Shown here one piece after another: positions 18,466-29,608 of a stretch of DNA of 64,000 bases (position 1 is its first letter; each line of letters opens with the position of its first letter). Source of the DNA: Plantago ovata (taxonomy: Eukaryota > Streptophyta > Magnoliopsida > Lamiales > Plantaginaceae); the NCBI GenBank assembly GCA_028274465.1, contig CM051456.1:83624753-83688752 (forward strand), read 5' to 3'. A model generated the notes under the pieces. It saw nothing but the letters and a program-made list of their open reading frames with translations. It made no database searches and was not told the origin of the DNA. The translations under genes and the position numbers were made by a program.

Positions 18466-20440
18466 GCACAGACAGGAGTCGGGCCAAAGACTTTAAAACA
18501 ATGGCGCTATCCGGGAGGCAACCCGGAGTTTTTTTCGCTTTCTTTACCGCTTTATTGCATGCATTCATTCTTGCACAATTTGCTTCTCATATGTGAATTT
18601 GTTCATCTCTGTGTCGTATGTGCTTATGTTGGAGTGATATTTTTCGAGTGGTTTTATGAGAAAAAAAATGGTTTCGGGGATTAAAAACCACGTTTTTGTC
18701 GGAGATTTCGTCTCCCAGCGCATCAGGGAGTGGGGGGCGAATCACCCCGCACGGGGTGACTCGCCCCGCACCTGGGGCGACTCGCCCCGCAGCCCCTGAT
18801 GGTCAAAAACGCGGATCTCCCCCTTTTCAGCTCATTTTGTTCATTCTCTCCACCTTCTTCTCCCCAAAAATTGGAATTTGCGAAAATACCTTCAAATCTT
18901 CGTAGCTTCTTCATTTCTTCACCAAATTTAGTGTTCTTTAGCTTCAATCGAAGCCTATTACATGATCTATCTTTTCATCCGAACAGATTTCACCCTAGTG
19001 CATTAGTTTTCCAGATCTGAGGTATCTTCTTACGAACCCTAATTTTTCCAATTTGGGGGTTTTCTAATTTGAGCTTCAATTATGCTTATATGATGCATGG
19101 GTAGGTTGTTTGTATGATTAGAAGCATTATTTACTATCAATTGCATGCTTAATTATGCTTGGATTGTTGATTTGAGAATTTTGCTACTAGATGATATATC
19201 TTGTTATGCAATATGTCTTTATCTTTGATTTCTTGCATATGATTGTGTTTATTGATGTAATGATGATGGATTTGATGATAGAATGCTTAATTGTTGAGTA
19301 TGAGGATTTATGATGCTAGAATTTTTCGCTACTATGGTATGAATTGAGCCTTGTTATCTAGGTTATTGGTTGTCTAGCAAGAGCATAATGTGATGTATTG
19401 CATGTAGTAGTTACATTGGTATGTTGCATGTTGAAGAAGCTAGGCTATACATAAAGGATTTGGGGAGCTCGATTGTTGATTTTATCACTTGTGTGTTTCG
19501 TTCTTACACTAGCATATGCATGAGTCAGTTTTGTGTCATGCGAGGTACTAACTGTTGTTTGTAGGAATCATGCCAACGGAGAGGAGCATTCCCATATGAT
19601 TACTATGAAGTATTGGAGGGGGATCGATTACAACCATGTCAAGAAGAGTGATCTCGTTAGAGGTGCGTTCGAGCCACGGGCTCTTGCAACAACGTCGTGG
19701 ATTACCCAAGAGGAGGAGCTAGAGTACACCTGGAGTAAGGACTCCTATGCCTATTCATGCACCACCGAAGGGACAAAAACAATTGTTACGTCAGCAATCC
19801 ATCACAAGGACTGCAAAGTTCGTGTGAACTGGAAGGCACCGGGACGATCTTGCCGCGACGGATTCAAACTTGAGTTCGCAGTTGCTAGAAGGTTCCGAAG
19901 CGCAAGCTTGGTTCCAAAACATAATGACATGGGTGCCCAACCCCTCGTTGGGGTACCCCTTGACTGCCTCTAAAGGGAGCATCATATAGACATTGGTCGG
20001 ATCAACCGTAGAGAATGTAGTCGACATTGGAAAAAATGGTAGAAGGCTTCTGAGTATCCGAGCAGCTTACTGTAACCTCCTCGGGGTGTAAAACGCTGGA
20101 GAGGGAGGCGTCGATACCACTGCTCTTTCCCCTTCAACGGTTCACAGCCTATTGGAGGGCTACAGGATGGAGGATTCCATAACAGAGGCGGCCAATCTTG
20201 AAGATTCTTTTCGACACTGCAACTCTACTGGTGAGGATGTGCGTGACAGTAGTGACAATGAAGGTCATACGGACAATAATGATACAGATTGAGGAGTTGT
20301 TCCTATCCGGCCTATAACTAGAGCTACCGCACCTACCAGAAGACCTGATGACACCCTATAAGGCTCCCAGAGCAGTCCCAATAACTCACAAGCAGCATAC
20401 TCAACCGACCGAGACCAAACCATGCGGTAACATCTAGTAT
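18466..20440 (+). other. Unrecognised internal module of A2
   Basis: A1 has only about 300 bp of unrelated DNA at this point. The module opens with a cloverleaf-like inverted repeat (18721-18801). A leader-like, pyrimidine-rich stretch (18820-19020) and AT-rich DNA with intron-like borders (GT near 19021, AG near 19563) follow, then a 146-codon ORF at 19533-19973 that resembles nothing I know. Its end (from about 20400) matches sequence following the A3 gag. It could be the remnant of an Athila second (envelope-like) gene, but no domain supports that firmly. Confidence 0.45.
18721..18801 (+). repeat. Cloverleaf-like inverted repeat in A2
   Basis: The outer arms CATCAGGG (18721-18728) and CCCTGATG (18794-18801) enclose three consecutive GC hairpins of the type GGGGCGANTCGCCCC at 18733-18790. 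The inner motif is the one in the LTR promoter array. Confidence 0.6.
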
Positions 20441-21974
20441 CACATCTTATTTCCTCATTTTCTTACTGCTAGGGACTAGCGTTAATTTCATGAGGGGGGA
20501 TGGGATTTAAGTGACCTAGTGTTGATAGTTTGGACCTTGGTATTGGTAGGATGAGTATAGTACCTTGCATATTTTATCCGTTTGCATTTGCATTTTCACG
20601 TATACCGCTTTCTTAGTTTTTTAGGTTGCATTCACTGCATTCATCCTAGGATAGTCTTGCATGTTTTATATGGGGTTTATTGCCCAATTTTTTGAACTTT
20701 TTTATTGGGTAGATCAACTTACTATGCAATTAATCATATGCTTCATCTCTATGAATTTGTTTGAGGTTTTTCTTGCTTGGCTTGTCACATTTATGTATTG
20801 CACTTAGTTAATCTTGGTAGTCTCGACATCACGTAGTAGTGTTTTCTCTACTGTGGTTCACGAAGGCCTTTATAATAGGATGATGCATGTTAGAGTCTTA
20901 TGGTTGTTTTCCCGAGTAATTATGTACCTAAGAGGCAACAAGTCTTCACCATGCTTTGAGATTGCTAAATGCCTAGGAAGGAGGTAGTGTGAGGTTGTGT
21001 GATCCTTTGTTCATAACCTATTTTTTCGAATAGATTTGGGGAGGGGGTTACACGATCATTAGACTTGTTTTTCGTTTTTCATTTCCGTGTTGTGAGTTCG
21101 TTTTTCCTTTTCCGTAAATTTTGTACTCCAACCTATTCTTTCGAATAGGTTTGGGGAAGTCGTGTGAGTCATCTTGTTTCTTTTTCGTTATGCTACTGCT
21201 GGCTAAAAAAAAAAATCAAAAAAAAAGAAAGAAAAATTCCAGGAAAAAAAAAAAAGAAAAAAAGAAACTGGAAATAAAAAAAAGAAAAAAAGAAACTGGA
21301 AATAAAAAAAGAAAAAAAGAAAAAAGACCCCAAAAAAGCAAAGAAAGGTCCAAAAAGGAAAGCCAAATAGCAGTTTAGCAAAGTGTTGTGTCTCATTTTC
21401 CAATTCTTGTAATGTTCGTAATCGTGTTGTAATTTTCTATCTTTCTTTTGTTTTTGAGTGTCATCTGTTCTAGACCACCCTCGTCCTGCCATTCAGGAAG
21501 TGGTGAATAGCTTAAGGCTTTGCTTGATAGATGGGTAGAATAGGGGAGTGTTATATTTTATAGGGAACCCTCCTTCGTTTGATGAGAGCCAATACTGGTT
21601 CGACCTCTTTGAGGGAAAGTTTTAAACTTGATGAACAGTAGTAAGTCCTCAGTTTCATAGGCACGGGACAACCATCCGTATCTTAGCATGCTTCATTACG
21701 TCGTCACTGACTAGGTCCAGGTAGAGAATGTTACGAGAGACTATCTTGTCTTGACATAAGAGCTTATGTGGATGTGTATGAGTCAATCGAGGAATTCTTC
21801 AACCTATATTCATGCTTTGATTTATATGGTTTTTGTTCATATGTTTTTTGATAGATTCAGTAGATTAGTTCATTTTATTTGGCATGAGACTCCATTTTAT
21901 GTGTTGCATTGTTTTTTTGCATTAGAGTCTAGCTTAGTTGCTTGAGGACAAGCAAAGGTTCGGTTTGGGGAGTT
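20441..21974 (+). other. Shared Athila 3' internal region of A2
   Basis: There is no gene. It is homologous to 1410-2753 of A1 and to the inverted A3 segments. It holds two hairpin/decamer units (the second at 21130-21157), an A/G-rich tract at about 21206-21365 and the polypurine tract GGTTTGGGGA at 21962-21971. Confidence 0.7.
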
Positions 21975-23287
21975 TGATGAATGTGAATTTTACACTTTCA
22001 TTTTAGTCTTTTTCACCTATTTTAGCTATCCTCTATGTGAATTTAGCTATATTTAGTGCATTTTATTAGAATAGTGTCATGTTTCCCTTTAGTATTTATT
22101 TTACAGGTTTTGGTTGAAAAACGAGGATTTCCGGGCAATTATATTGAAGTTGACAAGGAATTGGTGTTCCAGAAGCCTATTTGGAGTATCTGAAGGTTTC
22201 CGGATAGGATTTAGAGTCTAGGGATCGAATCTGGAGGTTAGAAGGCCACTAGAAATCAGAAACCGAGTCCGAAAAGGGGAAGAGATCCAAAAACGCGTCG
22301 AAAACGCGGAATATCCCGAAAAAACCTCCCGGGCGAATCGCCCGGGACGTGGGGCGAATCGTCCCACACCAGGCAACTCTCCCGGTGTGTGGGGCCCTTC
22401 GCCCCACACAAATTCGAAGCCTATATATAGTTGCTCAGTTTTCTCCGTTTTTCATACTTTTCCAGACCTTCTCTCTCACCTTTCTCTGTAGTTTTAGGTA
22501 GGAACTTCCCAGAGCCTGTTCTGGGGGTTCATAGCTTAGGAGATAGTTTTTCATAGCAGTTTGGAGCTTGTAAGATCGCGATTCTTCGGAGACTGACAAC
22601 CTTCGGTAACATTGTATCTTACAGTTTTTCTACTTATTTTTATATATCTTTCAACATGTTTTCTTCTATGATTTCTGTTGATTGCATGACAACTATGAGT
22701 AGCTAAACTTATCATTGGTGGTAGTATGTGAATTCTTAGCGAAGGGTTGATAATTATGCTAATGGCTATATCGCGCATTATACTCCGTGTTATTGCTTTA
22801 TTTCTTTGATCTAGCGGAATCTATATCTTCGTATATTGATTAATTATTGCACACAATTGGACTGGTCTTTGACCTATGCATATCTATATCTTCGTAGTGT
22901 TGAATAATTACGGAAAACAATTGGACAATTCTTTAGTCTTAGACCTATCAGAATCTATATCTTCGTAGTGTTTGATAATTGCAACAGGACAAGTTATTGA
23001 TCAAAGATCTCCATGCAAAACCGAGGAATTTACGCATGATTATTAACCTGTTATGCTTTGAAGGACCATACTATCACCAATCTCCATTATATGTTAGAAA
23101 AACCTTTGCTATACCGTCTGCTGTTTTTATATTCGAAATTAGATTTGATAAAGCAAGTTATAGTCCTTAGAGATCGACACTCGAGGTCATTCTACTGCTA
23201 CACTACGGTTTTCGTTGTAGTTGTGAATTGCCTTTGGCTAAATAACAAATTTATTTGATTAATTGAGTCTGACAATCTCGTTCATCA
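21975..23287 (+). repeat. 3' LTR of A2
   Basis: The LTR is 1,313 bp with TGATGAA...TTCATCA ends. It retains a 16-bp segment near 22301 that the 5' LTR lacks next to the stem-loop array. Two stems of its array (22358-22385) carry mismatches. Confidence 0.87.
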
Positions 23288-23770
23288 TATTCTGAGACGG
23301 GAACTCAGAAAAAGAGCAAAACTCATTTCTCAGATTTTACCAAAGGATATCTCAAGTACAAAAGAATTTACTGATACGGGAACTCAGAAATAACTTTTAA
23401 ACTTAAGAAAATATGAGATATCTAAGTAAGGGGGAACTTTCAGCAAGTATCTAGGCTATTTATGCAAACTCGCTGAAAAGATTCTTGTCTATTTCAGCAA
23501 GCAATCTAATCCCATAAATCTCGGTAAAATCAATTTGTGATGTTAAACGGGCAGAGAAACTCGTAATAATCATGACATGAAAAACAATCGTGGCCATTGA
23601 TTAAAAGGAGTTATTGATCTAACGGTTAACATTTCAAAGAGAGAGAGTGCTCTGACGGTTTTAGTTAGTGGGCCACTACGCATTCAATGCAAAGGCTCCA
23701 CTAACGCCACTGTTTCTCTGTTTTACCCTTGCTGAAAACTCAAATCGATTGAGTTTCTCACACATCAGAG

Positions 23771-23783
23771 ACACTATATAAAG
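23771..23783 (+). promoter_or_regulatory. Candidate internal promoter of the C1 third ORF
   Basis: ACTATATAAAG lies about 135 bp before the ATG at 23917, a normal plant TATA-to-start distance. The stretch 23293-23770 between A2 and this box contains no ORF; it has CAGCAAG/GCTGAAA words like the C1 LTR. An envelope-like gene with its own promoter is inference. Confidence 0.4.
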
Positions 23784-23916
23784 AAGGAGTTAGAGAAATG
23801 ACAAAATTCTTTAACTCACATTTCCTTTCTCTGCAAATTTTAGCCTGAATCTACTGTACCTCCGGTCAAAAAGCAAACTATCTTTTTCGTACACATTCTC
23901 TTCTCTATATAAAGAA

Positions 23917-25441
23917 ATGGCACCGAAAAGACAATCATCTAAGACCTCCAAGTCGTCAAAGGTTGACAGTGCTGAGAAACGCACTGCTCCGGTGACTACT
24001 CCGGCAACAAACACAACGAAAGTTGTGTTGAAAAATGACAGAATCATCGAGAAACCCAATCCTCCTTCATATCTTGACACTACAAAGTGTGAGATGATGA
24101 TGCAATGGGGTGGTTTTGCTAAAGAGAAGTATATCCGATACTTCTATGAACAAGAATTGGACGGTGACAATGAAGAGGCGCTTGAATTCATCAAGCAACA
24201 AGGCCTCATTCACTTTATAACTGCTCGCCCTAAGAAAGTGAGCATGTTAGACACAATGGAGTTCTACAACAATGCATAAATCCAGTCCCTAACTGATAGT
24301 AAAGGAGTCACTGAAAAAGTGATCTTTACTAAAGTTCAGAACACGCAAATCGTTCTGAAATTGACTGATTTAGCGGATATCTTCCAGATTCCAACCACTG
24401 GAACTGAAGATGACGTCACTGCCACTGATGAAGAAATTGAAGCCTTCTACAGTGACGTCAGAAATGAAAAAATGAAGAAAGGAGAGATTGCTCCCGTGAC
24501 TTGGACAAAGCACGTTAAGAGGAAGCATCTCTGCCATTCACTTGGTCTTGTAGCTCTGCTACTAATCAAAGTCTTGGACTCCCAAGTTGGAGGAATAGAC
24601 CAAGTAGGCCTGAGAAGGTGGCCGCTGCTGATGCATATCTATGAGAACAAAACGGAGCTCAACTGGGCTAAGTACATTTCAACAGACTTGTTGATTGTGT
24701 TACTAAGTTCAAGGTTAAGGTGGAAGACAACAAAGTCTCACCTACCTTACCAGTTATGTATCGAATAAAGATATGCTTCATTCTTGAACATTTCAAGATT
24801 CAGCTGAGAAACCCATTGCCAATCAAGAAATTTGTATGCAATGTGGGAAGAGCCTTCTACAAGCAGAATGTACCTAAGACTGCTGGCAAGAAACTTGAAA
24901 AATCTAAGAAGACAACAGCTGCAAATGTTGTCAGCACAAGCCAACAAGAAAGGTATACAACAGCTGCAGATGTCATCACTCAGCAACTTAGAGATGAAAC
25001 TGCTGTAGATGGTGGTGACAGAGATGAAACTGCTGTAGATGGTGATCATGCTGACACCACTACACCCGTTGCTGAAAATGCAACTACTGACGCCTCTGCT
25101 AGGAAACTGGAGAAATCCAAGAAGAAAAAGAGGAAAGCTGATGATGACACTCAGACTGCAGCATCATCAGCAAACCCCATCCCCAAGAGAAAAAGGACAA
25201 ATAATCCGAGAAAGAAAACACTGGCTCGCAAGTCAGTACCAATTGTCAATGATCTCTCGGACGATTCCCAAGCAGTTGCTGAAAAGCAAACTCCAGTAGA
25301 TGTTGACAAGGCGGTTACTGAAACCTATGTCAGCAACGTTGAAGTGTTTGCGGAAGCCTTCAACAATCAACTCAATGTTGATCCTTCTACTGTGAATAGA
25401 CCACAAGGCAGTGGAAATGAAATTCCTGCCCAAGTCCTAGA
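23917..25441 (+). pseudogene. C1 third ORF (envelope-like position), N-terminal part
   Basis: The ATG at 23917 opens a lysine-rich start (MAPKRQSSKTSKSSK). The region after residue 60 (EMMMQWGGFAKEKYIRYFYE) and the stretch reading VKLTDLADIF-like after the first stop resemble the putative plant transposon protein domain found in SIRE-type third ORFs; this is recalled family knowledge, not a search. A TAA follows at 24277-24279 and a frameshift lies near 24740. The C-terminal part is basic with nuclear-signal-like clusters (KLEKSKKKKRK). Element D interrupts it after 25441; reading resumes in frame at 39039. Confidence 0.65.
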
Positions 25442-26175
25442 TGTTGAAGGGTAATTCGTGTTTCTTTCTAAGTTCGCAGTAAATCACTAATCTAAGTCTT
25501 TTAGTTCTTCTTCATGTAGTGTTCTTCTAAGATAGGAAGTGAGCCTTCTTGTAGCTTCCTCGTACCTGAAATAGACTAGAGGGGGGGGGGGGTTAGTGTC
25601 TCTTGCCCGATCTGTAAGGTATCAGACCGAAGAGGCGACTTTACGAGTAGGGAGTTGTGAGGCTTCCCTAGTACAAGTAGTAAATGTGGTGGTTGAGAGG
25701 AGTTAATATTGCTTACTGTTGAGGAGTAAATGAGGCCTTTATATACTTGTGGCCTTTCATCTTTCGGGCGTGTAGGATCACGACACGTGTACGGCTAGGA
25801 TTGAGGCCTTCCTCGGCCCAGGCCCATTAAGGAGGTCCATGGGCCCTGGCCCAAGGGAGCAACCATGGATGGTCGCTCAGGGTCCTCGTGCCTCCCTTGT
25901 ACGTGAAAGGTGCGAGTAGTATCCTGCTCAGTTTCTGTCAAGGAGCGTTACCTTGACGTAAGGTCTCCTCGAGCCCGAGAGATGCTGCTCGAGCTCACTG
26001 GCAGCTTTGTCCTTGTGAGGAGCTTATTTTGAGGGTTGTCCTCCTAGTGATGGTCGGACCCTATGTTTGGTCGATCCACACCTTAGTGACATACTTGGGT
26101 GTGGTCGTGCCCCTTGAGGGACGGCCTATGATGCTCTTAGACCGCTCCAGTACTGGACATATTTCAATACTAACA
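25442..26175 (-). repeat. 3' LTR of D (left end)
   Basis: On the plus strand it reads TGTTGAAGGG...ATACTAACA. It has a G run (about 25580-25591) and, on the minus strand, the TATA box GTATATAAAG (25737-25746). Compared with the right LTR it lacks 12 bp near 26148, within CCAGTACTGG. Confidence 0.9.
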
Positions 26176-26195
26176 TATGTCCCCCTAGTTTCCAA
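26176..26195 (-). promoter_or_regulatory. Polypurine tract of D
   Basis: On the minus strand, AACTAGGGGGACATA abuts the left LTR, as expected for plus-strand priming in a minus-oriented element. Confidence 0.6.
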
Positions 26196-26461
26196 GTATC
26201 TTTGTGAAAGATAGTTGAGGAACTATGTTGAAGTAGAGGTCGAGCAGAGCCTCGACTAATAGTGGGCGAAAAAAGATTTCCGTATTCGCACCTTGGTATC
26301 TTTCCCTCCTCCTATCTCTCCCTTCCCCCCCCCCTTTTTATAGGGTGCGAGCAGACGTTGCTCGGACCGTATGAAAAGAGGTATGTTTGCTGGGCAGAGA
26401 TTGGATCCGGGTAAGTATTCCTTGGTGGAATGGAATGACTTCCTGCCGCTTTCTCTTTGCC

Positions 26462-26608
26462 AAATATCTCGAGGAGAGATATTTGTGAGAGTGGAATAGA
26501 ATGCCGCTTTTTCTTTGCCAAATATCTCGAGGAGAGATATTTGTGAGAGTGGAATGGAATGACTTCCTGCCGTTTTCTCTTTGCCAAATATCTCGAGGAG
26601 AGATATTT
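26462..26608. repeat. Three tandem hairpin repeats in D
   Basis: Arms AAATATCTC and GAGATATTT around a 5-nt spacer occur at 26462-26484, 26520-26542 and 26586-26608, within repeats of 58 and 66 bp that also share GTGAGAGTGG and TTTCTCTTTGCC. They lie between the 3' LTR and the antisense gene. Confidence 0.7.
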
Positions 26609-26924
26609 GTGAGAGTGGCTACCCGAACCCCTGTCATTGTCCGTCGATTTTTGCTATTCTAACCTTTTTCTCTGTGTGGTGTCGAGGAGGAAGCAGTACG
26701 GTCATCAATCTCTGGTCCAAGTTGTGCGGTGGTCGCTCTCACGAATTACCTACTGTGGTTAGGTAATTCGCTCCGGATTTGAAAGCGTGCTCGAGCCAGA
26801 GCGGGAGCGTGAAGGGCAAAATGGGGAATTCGCCCGGCGGCGGCGATCTGAGCCGTTGATATCTGCCACGTGTTCGGTCCCGATGGAGCGAGGGGCAGCG
26901 ACCTTTCAAATTCCTCGGATACCC

Positions 26925-27652
26925 TTCTATAGATAGGTGAGGGCCGAACTCATTTTTCACTTTCTGCCAAAATTTCTATTGAAATCACATGAGAGAGCGA
27001 GGAGCATAAAAAAGCAGTCGAAGAGCATCATTTTGTGATCGAGTAGCTACGTGGTCGAGACCAAGAGAGCGCGAGGAGATCTTCCGGTAGTCAAAATCCA
27101 ATTTTCAGGCGGATTTTCAGTTTTTCCGGCTTCCCTTCCGGTTTTCAATCTTCCAACACTTAGTATCAAGTAAGTTTTCTTCTTCTCTTTACGGTTACTT
27201 GCTTGAATTTCTTCCTTTTTGCTCGAATTTTCTGTGTTGCTTTCAATTTTGCCCCTCTTTCGATTTTGTCTTTCCGGAATGGTCACCTGAGAATTTGCCG
27301 GTGGGCGGCGGTTTGAACACGTTCATGGACTTAATAAAATGTAAACGGACCCGTAGAACTTTGGATTTTTTCCGTTAATGAGCACGCTCGAACGGAATGC
27401 TTCCCCCTTTTATTTTTCTGTATACCCCGATGCCTCCAAAATTTTCTAAGTATGGAGCGGTTGGTCGCTCCTTGCATGCTACTCGATCCGCTTTTATTTT
27501 TGCTGTAGAGTAACTTCTTGCGTATTTGTGCCGTTTTTCTTTTTTTGTGAGATTTATCTCCGTTCGGGAGGTCGAGCATAATCAATACACATAAACGGAC
27601 CTCTCGGACTATCACCACCCATCCTTACTATTTTTCTGGCCAACCTTTTAGG
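26925..27652 (+). promoter_or_regulatory. Candidate promoter and 5' UTR of the D antisense gene
   Basis: TTCTATAGATAG at 26925-26936 is a possible TATA box facing the plus-strand gene. A good donor (AA|GTAAGT at 27170) and acceptor (CTTTTAG ending at 27651), directly before the ATG at 27653, would make a 482-bp 5' UTR intron. No other gene is seen in 26176-27652. Confidence 0.35.
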
Positions 27653-29489
27653 ATGTCCGAGAGCGACGACAGTCAAAACCGTCACGACGCCCTTGATTAC
27701 GGGAGCGGCCAGGAGATGTCCGAGGAGACATCGGTATCGGCCACCTTCCTGGATCAGACCATGGAGCTCTCCTCTGATCATGAAGAACCGGCTCCTCAGG
27801 TCGAGGAAGTTGAGAGTGAGGAGAGCGAGGAGGAGGAGGTCGAGGAAGGAGAAGAGGGTGAAGAGTCTGGAGAAGAGGATGACTCCGAAGAGGAGGAAGA
27901 GGAGGACGAGTTCCGTCTGGATGTCCGAAGAAGACGGAATGCCGACGAGCATTTTATAGATGATCGGACCGAGGCAGAAGGGGGTCCTCCCGACACGGGT
28001 GTCCCGGCCGCCATCTTAACACAAGCCGCCCAAGTTTTAGGGCGAGATTATGGTGTCCGGGGCAATATCGACCCAGCTCCTATCCGGATAGAGGATATGG
28101 ACGATACCGAGCAGCCTACCCCTGAGCTTGCTTGGTTCGAGGAGGGGGAACATTCTTTCCAAGGAGGCCAGCATAAGGAAACCGAGCAGCCTTCCTCATC
28201 TCGAGTACGCAGGTCCGAGCTGCCCGTGCAAACAGTTCGTCGCACGGTGATTAGTAGCGATGAGGATTCCCTTGAGCTAATAGGCGATCTTCATGGGAAT
28301 GAAGCTGGTCCGAGCCGTAGTTTTCCCTCTCCTTCATTTTCTGAGATGAACCGGAACGCGGAGCGAGAACTGCTAATACAAGAGCAGTACTTTATCGACG
28401 ACCTGATTCCCTACGAAACTATCGATCCGACCCAGATCGATTTCAGCTTCCCCGCGACAAATAACGTAAGACCTCCCATTCTGAGCGAGGAGGCTGAAGG
28501 GGAGCGGGCCAGAGCTGTGCTCGAACGCGTTCGTAAGCGTAAGAGGGGCGAAGAGGTCTCGCGTTCTGAGGATGACGAAGAAGTTGTTCATGCTCCGGGT
28601 AAGGCCCCGAAGAGATCGAAGAAGAAGGCTTCTCGATCTAGGAAGAAAAATGTAGAAGCCGAGGAGACTGCCAAAGTAACTGTGGCCAGTGTAAAGAAGT
28701 TCACACGAGGACCCAAAGACGTTGACCTCCCCGATCCACAGGGTGAGAAGAACGAAGATGGTTTAATCTCGACGACCGCCTCAACGGTTAAGAAGGAAGA
28801 GATACCATCCATTCGGCAAAAATATCGACTGAGCAAGAGGAAGATCGACATTCTCGTTCCAAAGCCCGACCAGACATTCTACAATGCTCCTCCAGGTTAT
28901 ATGGCCGTGCATCTTCTGACACTGGATCGAGGATGGATCCTTCCTTTTTGTGACCCCTTCAAGGACATAATCAACCAGTTGGGTCTCGCTCCATGGCAGC
29001 TTCTCCCCAGTGCATTCGGCACTCTTATTTGCTTCGGGGTACTCTGCAAGAAGCTTGGGATCCCGGTGAACTTTCATAATTTCAACCAGCTTTTCAGAGT
29101 ATCGATGAGCTCTGGAAATAAATTGTTCTATTACTTCAATACTCGGCCCGGGCTCGGATTCATTGTGGACGCTCCGTCCTCTTCGGGCTACAAGTGGTTT
29201 CATCACTACGTCTATGTTAAGAAGAAGAAGCTCCCCAGTATGAGAGACGCGGATGTAGAGTGGGGAGTCCCCAAGCACTTTTATCGAGGACCGATTTCTG
29301 ATCGGTACCCCCACCCTGTGGAGTTCGACCCCTGGGTACAGGCGCTCGAGGAGAGAAATGCTTGCGAAGACCCCGAGAAGTACTTTTACTGGGGTTTGGT
29401 GTTGCAACCGCTCCCTTATCTGGCCGGTCTGTCCTCTCCGGTCTACACGGGCTACAAAGACTCTGGATATACCGACGACCTTCTCTTTG
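27653..29489 (+). CDS. D antisense ORF, exon 1 (gypsy-associated Transposase_28-like)
   Basis: This is the ORF found on the strand opposite gag-pol in Tat-lineage elements. The first ~110 residues are very acidic (runs of E and D), followed by a variable region, basic nuclear-signal-like clusters (KRKRGEE; KAPKRSKKKASRSRKK at about 305-330), and a globular domain at about 410-520. Its pattern (LLTLDRGWILPF, INQLGLAPWQLLPSAFG, FVCKKLG-like) fits the putative gypsy type transposon domain from memory. Its function is unknown. Without splicing it stops at 29497; the donor at 29489|29490 keeps the frame open. Confidence 0.7.
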
Positions 29490-29608
29490 GTAACTAGATC
29501 GAGGACCGCTTTAGAAATGTTTTTACTTGTGTTTTTTCTCTGTTTTCCCTGTACCGAATACCCTTGCTCCTCGCGTTTGCTAATCATTTGTTCTCCTCGA
29601 TTGTGCAG

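Larger units (their letters stand above)
14871..23287 (+). mobile_element. Athila-like non-autonomous element A2
   Basis: Complete LTRs lie at 14871-16170 and 21975-23287, flanked by the 5-bp duplication TATTC (14866-14870 and 23288-23292) in the C1 spacer. It carries a tRNA-Asp primer site, broken gag, a protease, an unrecognised 2-kb module and the shared Athila 3' region. No RT or integrase is present. The hand estimate of LTR divergence is about 3.3%. Confidence 0.88.

Noticed and set aside
21121..21378. Lysine-rich ORFs (and Phe-rich complements near 52300, 55300, 58200)
   Set aside because: They are translations of the A/G-rich tract.
24319..25454. Host nuclear protein gene (lysine-rich, acidic patches)
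   Set aside because: It continues in frame across the D insertion into the C1 3' end and sits between C1 pol and 3' LTR, so it is the element's third ORF.
28781..29587. 268-codon minus-strand ORF in the same direction as D pol
   Set aside because: It is a shadow of the plus-strand exon, which has recognisable domain patterns and good splice sites; the minus frame resembles nothing.
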